13,284 bases of DNA from Candidatus Micrarchaeota archaeon CG08_land_8_20_14_0_20_59_11. GTDB lineage: Archaea; Micrarchaeota; Micrarchaeia; Norongarragalinales; Norongarragalinaceae. The stretch covers positions 1,359-14,642 of the forward strand of contig PEXZ01000028.1 in NCBI GenBank assembly GCA_002763345.1, written 5' to 3'. The notes below the pieces were generated by a model. It made no database searches and was not told the origin of the DNA. It saw only the letters and a program-made list of their open reading frames with translations. Both the position numbers and the translations under genes were made by a program. This document shows positions 5,058-11,583 of this stretch, piece by piece (the first letter of the stretch is position 1; the number at the start of each line of letters is the position of its first letter).

Positions 5058-6392
5058 TTTTTTTGAAAGCGTCGGCCTTAGAATGAAGCGCCTTTTTTCG
5101 CCGTGAATCGTAGCGATGGTTTCCTCGCCAACTGCTTCTATCGCAAGGGTGGGGTCCTTGACGAAGGAAAGGTCGGAAGGATGCGCGGCGCAGCACGCGT
5201 AGGAAAAGCCCCTGTTTTCCAGAGCAGCTATCGCGCCTTTGAGTTCGTCCGGCGCTCCCGCAAGGTCCTCGTTCATGGCGACGAACGCGTTTCCGTTCTG
5301 GAGCGAGTTGAGAAGCGAGATGATGGCGAGCGTGCGCACCTCTCCCGGCTGCCTGGAAAGATTCACGTAAATGCCGCCCGCGGCCGGCGGCGAAATCGCC
5401 GCGCGCCCGAACAGCGACGAATATTGCTTCTGCAGCACGCGCATCGCGCGCACCGCCCTCCCGCCCCTCGCCTGCTCTGCAGCGTCCTGCAGCGTGGGCG
5501 GCATCAGCGCGGGCAGCGCCTGCCTTATCTCGTCCGTCAAGCGAAAAGTTTTCGCGAACGCCGACGCGCTCACAACAGTCAAATCAATCGAGAAGTCCGC
5601 GCCGAACAGCGCCTTCGAAAGCGCGAATCCCTGCGGCTGGAGGTCGTTCGCCTCGCAGAAGCGCTTGCAATCGGGTTCCGCGTTTCGCTCCCCCATTCCC
5701 CCGAGCGTGCCGTAGGAATCGATTATTATGCACGGCGTTTCCGCTAGGAGGGCGTTCTCGCACAGCACCTGCAGCGCCTGCGCCTGCTTCTGGCCGCTTC
5801 CTGCAATCGCGGCGCGCTTCAGCAGCACCGTGCTCGTCTCAACCGCCTTGCCGTCCGCGTCGGTTCCGAGCAGCATTATCTTCGCGGCTTCGGTCGGCGC
5901 GCCCGCAGCAACACCCGACGCGGGCATCAGGAACAGCAGCAGGGGATCGCCGGTAAGAGCATCGCCGATTTCGGGAGGCACCCTGCGCAGCTCCGTCGCC
6001 TTCGTTCCATGCACGGACGCGATGTCCGCCACTATTTTTCCGAGCGCCTCCAGCTCGTCGCACCCGGCTCGCACGGAGTCAAAAAGCTTCGCCTGCGAAT
6101 ACTCGATGTAGGCGGGAGTCGCTTCAACCAGCAGGAAGGTGCGCTTCGCTTCCCTCGATACCTTCTGCACGACGACCAGGCTCCTGCTCTGGGCTTCCGC
6201 AAAAGCGTCGGGGCTGCCCTCGACCAGGAAGGGCTTCTTCATCAGCACGAGCAATCCCTTCACGCTCTTGTCATCCGCCTCGTCGAACACGAGCATGAGC
6301 AGTATCTTTTCGGCGTTCTGGTAAATCGTGACGGGATGCCCCGCCCACTGGGCTACCGCCGTCTTGTTCCAGGGACCGTTCGGGAAATCCAC
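5049..6392 (-). CDS. HerA/FtsK-like protein with degenerate ATPase motifs
   Basis: This 447-residue protein resembles HerA/DUF87-type ATPases (DNA translocation or pumping family) in the order of its segments. It has GTDADGKAVETSTVLLKRAAIAGSG in two overlapping pieces at about 176-200, a Walker-A-like IAGSGQKQA at 196-204, and a Walker-B-like PCIIIDSYG at 220-228. A strand follows with IYVNLSRQPGEVRTLAIISL (341-360), where HerA has a DLS/EEVR-type segment. Next come FVAMNEDLAGAP in the position of the acidic DE motif, and CCAAHPSDLS like HerA's ATQRPSDL. The P-loop lacks Ser/Thr after Lys and the DE motif reads NE, so ATP hydrolysis is doubtful. An N-terminal beta-rich part (residues 1-110) precedes. 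Start is GTG 6392, because a stop lies three codons upstream and a TATA box is ideally placed for a leaderless mRNA. Confidence 0.72.
   Translation of the reverse strand: MDFPNGPWNKTAVAQWAGHPVTIYQNAEKILLMLVFDEADDKSVKGLLVLMKKPFLVEGSPDAFAEAQSRSLVVVQKVSREAKRTFLLVEATPAYIEYSQAKLFDSVRAGCDELEALGKIVADIASVHGTKATELRRVPPEIGDALTGDPLLLFLMPASGVAAGAPTEAAKIMLLGTDADGKAVETSTVLLKRAAIAGSGQKQAQALQVLCENALLAETPCIIIDSYGTLGGMGERNAEPDCKRFCEANDLQPQGFALSKALFGADFSIDLTVVSASAFAKTFRLTDEIRQALPALMPPTLQDAAEQARGGRAVRAMRVLQKQYSSLFGRAAISPPAAGGIYVNLSRQPGEVRTLAIISLLNSLQNGNAFVAMNEDLAGAPDELKGAIAALENRGFSYACCAAHPSDLSFVKDPTLAIEAVGEETIATIHGEKRRFILRPTLSKKSA
5058..5064 (+). terminator. Oligo-T terminator of rpl35ae-trm1
   Basis: Seven consecutive T start on the base after the trm1 stop codon, inside the 3' end of the opposing gene. 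This is a typical archaeal terminator and lets two convergent genes overlap safely. Confidence 0.55.
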
Positions 6393-6412
6393 GGATGGCT
6401 AACGGAAAAAAG

Positions 6413-6422
6413 CTATTTATAT
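6413..6422 (-). promoter_or_regulatory. TATA box giving a leaderless mRNA for the HerA-like gene
   Basis: On the minus strand ATATAAATAG is centred about 26 bases before the GTG start at 6392, the standard TATA-to-start distance in archaea. No ribosome site precedes the start, which fits leaderless translation. The element also reads as TTTATAT on the plus strand and could serve the divergent gene at 6485. Confidence 0.55.
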
Positions 6423-6445
6423 GTTCCCAGCGTTAGTCCTTGGAC

Positions 6446-6470
6446 GCTGCATTGCCGCGTGCAATGCAGC
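6446..6470 (+). promoter_or_regulatory. Leader hairpin next to the ribosome site of the coiled-coil gene
   Basis: GCTGCATTG (6446-6454) and CAATGCAGC (6462-6470) form a perfect nine-base-pair stem with the seven-base loop CCGCGTG. It lies five bases upstream of the AGGTG ribosome site (6475-6479). If transcription starts at about 6445 from the shared TATA element, the mRNA begins with this hairpin. It could affect stability or translation, or be a palindromic protein-binding site. Confidence 0.45.
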
Positions 6471-6484
6471 ATGCAGGTGCGGTT

Positions 6485-6847
6485 ATGGACATCAAACTAA
6501 TCATACAGAAGATGCGCGAGCGCGGGATGTCGGACGACGAAATAAGGAAGAACCTGAAGGAACTGGGAGTAGCTGGCGCCGGTGACGCGCTTGGCGCTTC
6601 CGGCGCGTCCGACGACAAACCCGTCGGCTTCAGCATGACTTCCGTAGGCGCGGAAGGCGATGAGAAGGAAATCTCCGTCGCTTCCATGATTCAGAAGAGC
6701 GAGGGAACGCCGCTGTTCCAGTCCTCTTCCTCGCAGAAACTCGAGCAGAAGCTGGACGACGCAATCGCCCTGATGCGCGCGCTGCAGGACGTAACCAAGA
6801 AAGTCCTGCAGACCAATCAGGAAATCCTGCTGCGGCTCAAGAAGTAA
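6485..6847 (+). CDS. Small hypothetical protein with N-terminal helix and C-terminal coiled coil
   Basis: This 120-residue soluble protein is of no family I recognise. Residues 1-29 form a charged helical hairpin (MDIKLIIQKMRERGMSDDEI, then RKNLKELGV) of a kind often found as a short interaction module in archaeal proteins. Residues 30-80 are Gly/Ala/Ser/Asp-rich and probably disordered. Residues 84-119 are a strongly heptad-like helix rich in Leu, Lys and Gln, expected to oligomerise. The ATG at 6485 is chosen over an in-frame ATG 15 codons upstream because AGGTG lies six bases before it and the upstream part would be read from the leader hairpin. It diverges from the HerA-like gene and may share its promoter region. 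Confidence 0.7.
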   Translation: MDIKLIIQKMRERGMSDDEIRKNLKELGVAGAGDALGASGASDDKPVGFSMTSVGAEGDEKEISVASMIQKSEGTPLFQSSSSQKLEQKLDDAIALMRALQDVTKKVLQTNQEILLRLKK

Positions 6848-6854
6848 TCGGTTG

Positions 6855-6888
6855 CATGACGCGCCTGCTGAAATGACGGCGCGTCGTG
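6855..6888. terminator. Hairpin between two convergent genes
   Basis: GACGCGCC (6858-6865) and GGCGCGTC (6878-6885) are a perfect eight-base inverted repeat, with further A-T and C-G pairs outside one wobble pair, around a 12-base loop. It fills the 48-base gap between the stops of the convergent genes ending at 6847 and 6896. It probably insulates transcripts or protects their 3' ends in both directions; no T run follows. Confidence 0.4.
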
Positions 6889-6895
6889 TGAACGC

Positions 6896-7222
6896 TCAAA
6901 GCCCAACCAGGACTATGAAGAACGCTATCACGAAGAACGCCAGCAAGCCCTCGCCCACGAAATTGCCGAGCGCGGGGAGGCAGCCCTTGAACAGGACAAT
7001 CAGCGCGAGCGGGACGAGTATCACAGCGGCTCCGCTTCCTGCGGCGAGGCCCATGACCGCGCCTATGACGCCTATGAACATCGCGGAGCCCCAGACAAAC
7101 GGGTTCTCGCTGTATCCCATGCCTCCGAAAGTGGCGAACATGAAGACGAAGATTAGCATTAGGAACGCCATGTCCGCCGTGTTGCTTCCCGTCGAGTCCA
7201 AGAACGAGAGTGTGTTGCCCAT
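6896..7222 (-). CDS. Small membrane protein of unknown function
   Basis: This 108-residue protein is very hydrophobic. Membrane segments lie at about 18-35 (AFLMLIFVFMFATFGG), 46-77 (a long stretch with GVIGAVMGLAAGSGAAVILV, perhaps two helices) and 91-108 (LLAFFVIAFFIVLVGL at the C-terminus). The short N-terminus is polar (GNTLSFLDSTGSN). Start is ATG 7222, with GTGAT just upstream and a TATA box about 35 bases away; an in-frame TTG one codon earlier is less likely. It stands alone between oppositely oriented genes. It resembles in size and style the membrane proteins at 11161-13250, but I see no convincing shared motif. Confidence 0.75.
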   Translation of the reverse strand: MGNTLSFLDSTGSNTADMAFLMLIFVFMFATFGGMGYSENPFVWGSAMFIGVIGAVMGLAAGSGAAVILVPLALIVLFKGCLPALGNFVGEGLLAFFVIAFFIVLVGL

Positions 7223-7251
7223 CAAATCACTAACACTACTGCTAGGTAGTT

Positions 7252-7263
7252 ACTATTTAAATA
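7252..7263 (-). promoter_or_regulatory. Palindromic TATA box for the small membrane protein
   Basis: CTATTTAAATAG is a perfect 12-base palindrome and an excellent TATA box. On the minus strand it predicts a transcript start near 7231, leaving a leader of about eight bases that consists of GTGATTTG. The palindrome could also direct plus-strand transcription toward pyrF. Confidence 0.5.
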
Positions 7264-7291
7264 GGTTTCCCCGAGGGCCCGGGGGAGGACG

Positions 7292-7315
7292 TGCGCGGTA
7301 TTTTATAACCGCGCA
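7292..7315 (+). promoter_or_regulatory. pyrF operon promoter: TATA box inside a perfect inverted repeat
   Basis: TGCGCGGT (7292-7299) and ACCGCGCA (7308-7315) are a perfect eight-base inverted repeat around ATTTTATA. That spacer is the TATA box; its centre is about 27 bases before the pyrF ATG at 7331, predicting a leaderless mRNA. No ribosome site precedes pyrF. The repeat has the geometry of a dimeric repressor site overlapping the TATA box. Confidence 0.55.
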
Positions 7316-7330
7316 TGCCAGAGTTATATT

Positions 7331-8245
7331 ATGAATTTCGCAGACCGACTCATCCGAGAAAGCGTGAGGAAAAACTCCAAAATATGCGTCGGTTTGGACC
7401 CGCAGTTGGATCTTCTGCCGCCAGAGCTTTTGGTTAAGTACGGAAAAACCCCCAGCGGAATTGGCAGGGCCCTTTTCGAATTCAACAGGGGGATAATAGA
7501 TTCCGTCCACGACGTGGCAGTTGCGGTAAAGCCGCAAATAGCCTTTTACGAGCAATTCGGCATCGAAGGGATGCGTGCGTTCAAGAAAACCATTAAATAC
7601 GCGAAGAAAAAGGGGCTGTTGGTCATTCTGGACGCCAAACGGGGAGACATAGGCTCTACGGCATCGGCATATTCCCGGGCGTATCTGGGCGGAAAGGAGG
7701 CTGCATTTCCAGTCGACGCCATAACCATAAATCCTTATCTCGGCGCCGATGGAATACTTCCGTTTTTGGAGCACTGCAAGGCGCACGGCAAGGGCGTTTT
7801 CATCCTTGTCAAGACGAGCAATCCCTCCGCCCGCGAGCTTCAGGATCAGCGGCTTGAGAGCGGAGTGCCTGTTTCCGAGCATTTGGCGGCAATGGTGCGC
7901 AAGTGGGGTCTGGAGCTGGGGGGGACTCTAGGATACTCGAGCGTCGGGGCGGTGGTTGGAGCAACATACCCCGAGGACGCGAAAAAACTCCGCAAAATCA
8001 TGCCCCGCGCTATCTTTTTGGTGCCCGGCTACGGCGCGCAAGGGGGGACTGCCGGGGACATGCGGCATTTCTTCAACGAGGACGGCCATGGGGCGATTGT
8101 AAACGCGAGCCGGAGCATCATCTATGCATATCGGACGAGCGGAAAGCCGTTCGATGTCGCAGCTCGGGAAGAAGCAATACGCATGCGCGACCTGATAAAC
8201 GCGGCCCTGTCGGCTCGGGACGCGCCTGCTGGCGAAAGGCCATAA
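7331..8245 (+). CDS. pyrF: Orotidine 5'-phosphate decarboxylase, class 2
   Basis: This 304-residue enzyme catalyses the last step of UMP synthesis, removing CO2 from orotidine 5'-phosphate. Visible features: KICVGLDPQLDLLP near the N-terminus (substrate-binding Asp23), AVKPQIAFYEQFG (Lys67), and the active-site tetrad region LDAKRGDIGSTASAYSRAYL with Asp101, Lys103 and Asp106. TINPYLGADGILPF, VKTSNPSARE, the phosphate-binding VPGYGAQGGTAGD and IVNASRSIIYAY follow. The length and the AKRGDIGSTA form identify the longer, mostly bacterial class 2 (mycobacterial type), not the short class 1 enzyme common in archaea. It starts the five-gene run; the next gene begins two bases after its stop. The ATG at 7331 fits the promoter spacing. 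Confidence 0.92.
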   Translation: MNFADRLIRESVRKNSKICVGLDPQLDLLPPELLVKYGKTPSGIGRALFEFNRGIIDSVHDVAVAVKPQIAFYEQFGIEGMRAFKKTIKYAKKKGLLVILDAKRGDIGSTASAYSRAYLGGKEAAFPVDAITINPYLGADGILPFLEHCKAHGKGVFILVKTSNPSARELQDQRLESGVPVSEHLAAMVRKWGLELGGTLGYSSVGAVVGATYPEDAKKLRKIMPRAIFLVPGYGAQGGTAGDMRHFFNEDGHGAIVNASRSIIYAYRTSGKPFDVAAREEAIRMRDLINAALSARDAPAGERP

Positions 8246-8247
8246 TT

Positions 8248-8940
8248 ATGAACATCGTCGTTTCAGGCGGTCAAGGCGGCATCGGCAAGGCGGTGGTAAG
8301 GGAGCTGTCGAAGGGCCGGCGTCGCAGGATTTTTTCTCTGGACATCGCAGGAGGCCGGTCAAAGGGGAACGTCGAGGTTCGCAGGATAGACCTTACCAAC
8401 CACGAGGAGACTGCCGCTCTAATCGGGAATCTGTGTAAAAAATACGGACAGATAGGCGTTTTGATAAATTGCGTGGGATACTACGGGGTTGGGGACTGCC
8501 GCACCTTCAGCGCCGAGGAATGGCGCAAGAATTTAAGCGTTAATGCCGAAGCACCCGCACTCCTGGCAGTCGAATGCTCGAAACACATGCCCAACGGCGG
8601 GAAGATAATCAACGTAACCTCGGCTGCGGCGTATCTCGGCAGCAGGGATATCGGTTATTCCGCCGCAAAAGCCGCACTCGCCGGAGCGACCAAGTCCCTT
8701 GCATTGAACCTGGCCTGCAGGGGGATAGACGTCCTTAACGTCGCCCCCGGCATAGTGGACACCCAGATGTCCAGGCGGATGCCGGAAAAAAGACGGCTGA
8801 ACCACGTCAAGAAACTGCTGTCCGGACGTTCCGGAAAACCGAAGGAGATAGCGAGCATCATCAGATACCTGGTGGAAGCAGACACCACGTACCTCAGGGG
8901 CAGCACGATTCACATAAACGGGGGCGAATATCTTCAATGA
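8248..8940 (+). CDS. Short-chain dehydrogenase/reductase (SDR)
   Basis: This 230-residue classical SDR oxidoreductase has the nucleotide-binding SGGQGGIGKA (residues 6-15; family TGxxxGIG) and an Asp at the end of the second strand (SLDIAG, Asp32), which favours NAD(H) over NADP(H). It also has NCVGYYG in place of NNAG and catalytic Asn99, Ser125 (NVTSAAAYLG), Tyr137 and Lys141 (YSAAK). APGIVDTQMS and a C-terminal HINGG follow. The substrate cannot be told. The gene starts two bases after pyrF and its stop overlaps the next start (ATGA, 8937-8940), so it is translationally coupled to the GTP cyclohydrolase II-like gene. A much longer in-frame extension upstream runs through pyrF and is rejected. 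Confidence 0.88.
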   Translation: MNIVVSGGQGGIGKAVVRELSKGRRRRIFSLDIAGGRSKGNVEVRRIDLTNHEETAALIGNLCKKYGQIGVLINCVGYYGVGDCRTFSAEEWRKNLSVNAEAPALLAVECSKHMPNGGKIINVTSAAAYLGSRDIGYSAAKAALAGATKSLALNLACRGIDVLNVAPGIVDTQMSRRMPEKRRLNHVKKLLSGRSGKPKEIASIIRYLVEADTTYLRGSTIHINGGEYLQ

Positions 8941-9590
8941 CTCGGCGCAAAACCGCAAAAAAAAAAACGCGCTCCGCCGAGCGGATTCGAATCCTTGACA
9001 AGGTTATGGACGTTAGGTTCTGCAACGTTAGCGGGCAGAAATTCTTCTATGGCGCATACCGGGTAAAAATAGGGAGCAGCGCCCAGGACTTCCTCCTATT
9101 CTATCCGGTTCCCTACAAGCAGCTTCGTCAGCCAGTCATATTGCGGCTTAATTCGGCGTGCCTTACCGGGGACCTGTTCGGGGGCGACAAACGCTGCGAC
9201 TGCAGGTGGCAACTGGATTTTGCAAAGGAGTACATCTCGAGGGAAAAAAACGGAATCATACTATATGCATTGGGCGAGGATGGCATGGGGAACGGCGTGG
9301 TTGTCAAGCTCAAGGCATACCGAATAATGGACGAGCGGAACGTCGGCGTGAAAAAAGCCTTCCAAATAGCGCGGGCCGTTCCGGAACAGCGGCAATACCA
9401 CGCAGAAGCCGAGATCCTAAAGGATTTGGGGTTTTCCAAGGTCAGGCTGCTTACGAACAACCCCCATAAAATCAGGGGCTTGGAGCGGGAGGGCATAGAT
9501 GTCGTGGAGCGGATTCCCATAATAGCCAAGCGTCGCGGGCTCAAGAAATACCTGCACTGGAAAAAGGACGACTTCGGGCACATGCTGTGA
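8937..9590 (+). CDS. GTP cyclohydrolase II (RibA)-like protein, divergent
   Basis: This 217-residue protein is one GTP cyclohydrolase II domain after a basic N-terminus (residues 1-16). GTP cyclohydrolase II opens the purine ring of GTP in riboflavin synthesis. Retained: zinc cysteines 75, 87 and 89 (ACLTGDLFGGDKRCDC), the catalytic Arg152 in PEQRQY (family D-x-R), ILKDLGFSKVRLLTNNPHKI with Thr173 and Lys178, and GIDVVERIPI. Changed: the family RQEGRGIG segment reads GEDGMGNG, the Glu before the first Cys is Ala74, the Asp of D-x-R is Glu150, and one residue is inserted before CDC. Zinc-dependent ring opening of GTP or a related substrate is plausible, but specificity may differ. There is no fused RibB domain. 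It overlaps the SDR gene by four bases and is followed four bases later by the HAD gene. Confidence 0.8.
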   Translation: MTRRKTAKKKTRSAERIRILDKVMDVRFCNVSGQKFFYGAYRVKIGSSAQDFLLFYPVPYKQLRQPVILRLNSACLTGDLFGGDKRCDCRWQLDFAKEYISREKNGIILYALGEDGMGNGVVVKLKAYRIMDERNVGVKKAFQIARAVPEQRQYHAEAEILKDLGFSKVRLLTNNPHKIRGLEREGIDVVERIPIIAKRRGLKKYLHWKKDDFGHML

Positions 9591-9594
9591 TGCT

Positions 9595-10260
9595 ATGGGC
9601 GGGCTGACACCGGACGGCGTGCTGGCAATCTTCGACTTAGATTTGACGCTCATAGATTCCAGGAAGGCAATAGCCGGGTCTTTCAAAAGGACGCTTCGGA
9701 GGATGGGGGCGCACATGGTTTCCGAACGCGAGATTTACAGCATGATAGGCATACCCTTGGAACAGATGTTCCGTTCGAGAATCGGAGAGGAAAAAATAAA
9801 GGAAGCATGCAAGAGCTATCGGGAGGATTTCGCGAAGACGTTTGCAACCGGCACGAAGCCGATGCCCGGAACAAGGCGCATGCTGGCGAGGCTGAAAAGG
9901 AGCGGGGTCAAGCTGGCGATATTCACGACCAAGAAGACGGAAATAGCGATTATGGTGCTCAGGCATCTCGGGCTATTAGGTTCCTTCGACGCGGTTGCCG
10001 GCTCGTACGGCTTCAAGCCAAAGCCGAATCCCGAAGCCGTTTATTTCCTAATCAAGAGGCTAGGCCGTCCGAACAGGACCGTGTTCGTTGGAGACAGCCC
10101 CATGGATGTGGAAACAGCAAAAAACGCGGGAATACCGTGCATCGTAGTCGGAAGCGGGTCGAAGGAACGGATCCCGCATGATGCACGCGGCATTTCGTTC
10201 ATCAAAAACATCGGCGAACTTGACGAAAAAGAAATTCTCCGTGCGCTGGGATTGGAATGA
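9595..10260 (+). CDS. HAD-family phosphatase (phosphoglycolate phosphatase-like)
   Basis: This 221-residue haloacid-dehalogenase superfamily hydrolase has all four motifs: FDLDLTLIDS (nucleophile Asp14, acid/base Asp16), IFTTKK (Thr111/112), KPKPNPE (Lys143) and VGDSPMDVETAKNAG (Asp167, Asp171). A helical cap of about 65 residues lies between motifs I and II, as in the phosphoglycolate phosphatase/PPase subgroup. Motif I has Leu where most members have Gly (D-L-D-L-T). Such enzymes remove phosphate from small metabolites; the substrate is unknown. It starts four bases after the RibA-like stop and overlaps the kinase start by four bases (ATGA, 10257-10260). In the riboflavin pathway a HAD phosphatase follows the ring-opening and reduction steps, which makes the pairing suggestive only. 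Confidence 0.87.
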   Translation: MGGLTPDGVLAIFDLDLTLIDSRKAIAGSFKRTLRRMGAHMVSEREIYSMIGIPLEQMFRSRIGEEKIKEACKSYREDFAKTFATGTKPMPGTRRMLARLKRSGVKLAIFTTKKTEIAIMVLRHLGLLGSFDAVAGSYGFKPKPNPEAVYFLIKRLGRPNRTVFVGDSPMDVETAKNAGIPCIVVGSGSKERIPHDARGISFIKNIGELDEKEILRALGLE

Positions 10261-11182
10261 AGTCGCCTTCGGTAGTGTTCATGGGGCCGGTCCTTCACGA
10301 TACGCTGATTATCGACCGCCTCGGCACTTCGTTCAGCAAACCGGGCGGTTTCGTCGTTCACGCACTAAAGGCTTCAAGGAGCCTGTTTCCGCGTACGCGC
10401 GTCGGCGTCGTAAGCGTTTTGGGTTCGGATTTCAAATGGGGGACGCATCTGTTCCACGGCTCAGATGTCCGCGGTCTGAGCGGGGCCGGGGAGAAGACGC
10501 CGGTGGTCGTCAACCGGATTTTCAAGAACGGGCTGGTCAAAACCCTGAGATTCAACTGGCGGTTTTTGGATCGGCATTCGCCGGTTCTGCCGCCGGATTA
10601 CTCCAACGCGAAATTGCTGGTTTTTTCCTCGCTGCCACCGTCCGATTTCACGAAAACGCGCGGATTCAGGGGGCGGATACTGTTTTCCACGAAAAAGCGG
10701 TGGATTGACAGGTATCCCGAGGAAACCCTGCGCGCCGTCGAGCGGGCGGACATACTGGTTTTCAACCACGAGGAGGCTGCGACTTTGGCGGGACTGGGGC
10801 TGGATTTGTTGGACAGAAAGAAGGCGCTTGAATATGCCGCCGCCAAAAAGAAGATAGTCGTGGTGACGCGGGCAGTGCTGGCTGCACGGCGTTCCACGAG
10901 GGCGGCATCATAGACCTTCCGGGCGCTGCCAGCAGGTTCGAGAGCGTTGGAGCGGGCGATGTTTTTCAGGCCGCACTGGGCGTTTCACTGAGCAGGGGGG
11001 ACGGGCTGCGGAAAGCATTGGCAGTTGCAAGCGCAGCGGCGTCGGCATATGTCAACAAGGTGAGGACGAGCGGCGCGGTTGTAGTCGATGCAGACGCTAG
11101 CCTGAAAGCGCGCGAAATAAGAAGAAACGCGGAAAGACTGCTTAAAACACTCGCGAAAAATCAATCGTCGCCGACCGGATAG
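10257..11182 (+). CDS. PfkB-family carbohydrate/nucleoside kinase, interrupted by a frameshift
   Basis: The frame from ATG 10257 encodes the N-terminal two thirds of a ribokinase-like sugar kinase: PGGFVVHALKASRSLFP, VGVVSVLGSDF, TPVVVNRIFKNG, and ADILVFNHEEAATLAG. It stops at 10911-10913 after an atypical tail. From 10871 the neighbouring frame continues as GSAGCTAFHEGGIIDLPG and holds the catalytic ESVGAGDVFQAALG (GAGD with the catalytic Asp), ending at the TAG at 11180-11182. Joined by a -1 shift near 10869-10871 the protein is about 309 residues, normal for the family. Since both parts look conserved, a base missing from the G run of the assembly, a recent mutation, or a programmed -1 shift are all possible. 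The family phosphorylates sugars or nucleosides with ATP; the substrate is unknown. The 3' end overlaps the opposing gene by 22 bases. Confidence 0.8.
11156..11160 (-). terminator. Short oligo-T terminator of the membrane-protein cluster
   Basis: On the minus strand five T follow directly after the stop codon of the last membrane-protein gene. The run is short, so the call is weak. Confidence 0.3.
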
Positions 11183-11583
11183 CGCCTGCGCCTCGGTTTG
11201 TTTTTTTCAAGTTTATCTATCTTCTTCTCAAGGCTGTCGATTTTCTTGGAAAGCTTCTTCGAGACGCCGCCTATTGCGCCGGTAATGGCCGCCGCCTCCT
11301 CCTCACGCTGCTGCTGCTCTACGGACTCGCTGATGCGGTCCGTGATGAGTTTGTGCATGAATTCGTGCGCCTGCGACTGCCGCACCTGGGCGGCGATTAT
11401 CTGCCGTCTGCCTTCCTCCATCATCTCGGGGGGCCGTTCCGCGGCAGGAGGCATCCTCGGCGCTCCCGCCTCAGCCACCAGCATCACCAGCAGCAGCAAT
11501 CCGAGCGCCACGTAGAGCCATTCAATCCCGAATACGAACGCCGCGGCAGCGGCAACCAGAAGCAGCACCTGCATCCAGCGCAT
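11161..11583 (-). CDS. Membrane protein with two N-terminal helices and a long coiled coil
   Basis: This 140-residue protein has hydrophobic residues 5-38 (VLLLVAAAAAFVFGIEWLYV then ALGLLLLVMLVAEAG), enough for a tight hairpin of two helices. A Pro-rich turn follows (PRMPPAAERPPE). Residues 56-90 are a charged helix rich in Gln and Glu, and residues 108-128 are a coiled coil (KKLSKKIDSLEKKIDKLEK) ending in basic RRRR. It is most likely a membrane-anchored coiled-coil adaptor. I recognise no family. It is the last gene of the cluster; its ATG follows immediately after the stop of the gene at 11584, so translation is coupled. Its 3' end overlaps the kinase gene on the other strand. Confidence 0.75.
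   Translation of the reverse strand: MRWMQVLLLVAAAAAFVFGIEWLYVALGLLLLVMLVAEAGAPRMPPAAERPPEMMEEGRRQIIAAQVRQSQAHEFMHKLITDRISESVEQQQREEEAAAITGAIGGVSKKLSKKIDSLEKKIDKLEKNKPRRRRYPVGDD
11201..11207 (+). terminator. Oligo-T terminator of the pyrF operon
   Basis: Seven T follow 18 bases after the stop codon of the re-joined kinase frame, within the 3' end of the opposing gene. The spacing supports the longer kinase frame as the true gene end. Confidence 0.5.

Noticed and set aside
5103..5747. Long plus-strand open frames opposite the HerA-like gene (5103-5747, 5371-5715, 5728-6111, 6009-6500)
   Set aside because: High GC leaves the opposite strand open; compositions are Arg- or Ser/Ala-rich, no motif is visible, and the minus-strand frame is continuous with HerA-like motifs.
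7264..7287. GC-rich CCCCG...CGGGG stretch as a terminator hairpin before pyrF
   Set aside because: Only about five base pairs, no T run, and it lies between two promoters with no transcript ending there that needs it.
7903..8247. Upstream extension of the SDR gene through pyrF
   Set aside because: The conserved nucleotide-binding start lies at the ATG at 8248; the extension reads pyrF out of frame.
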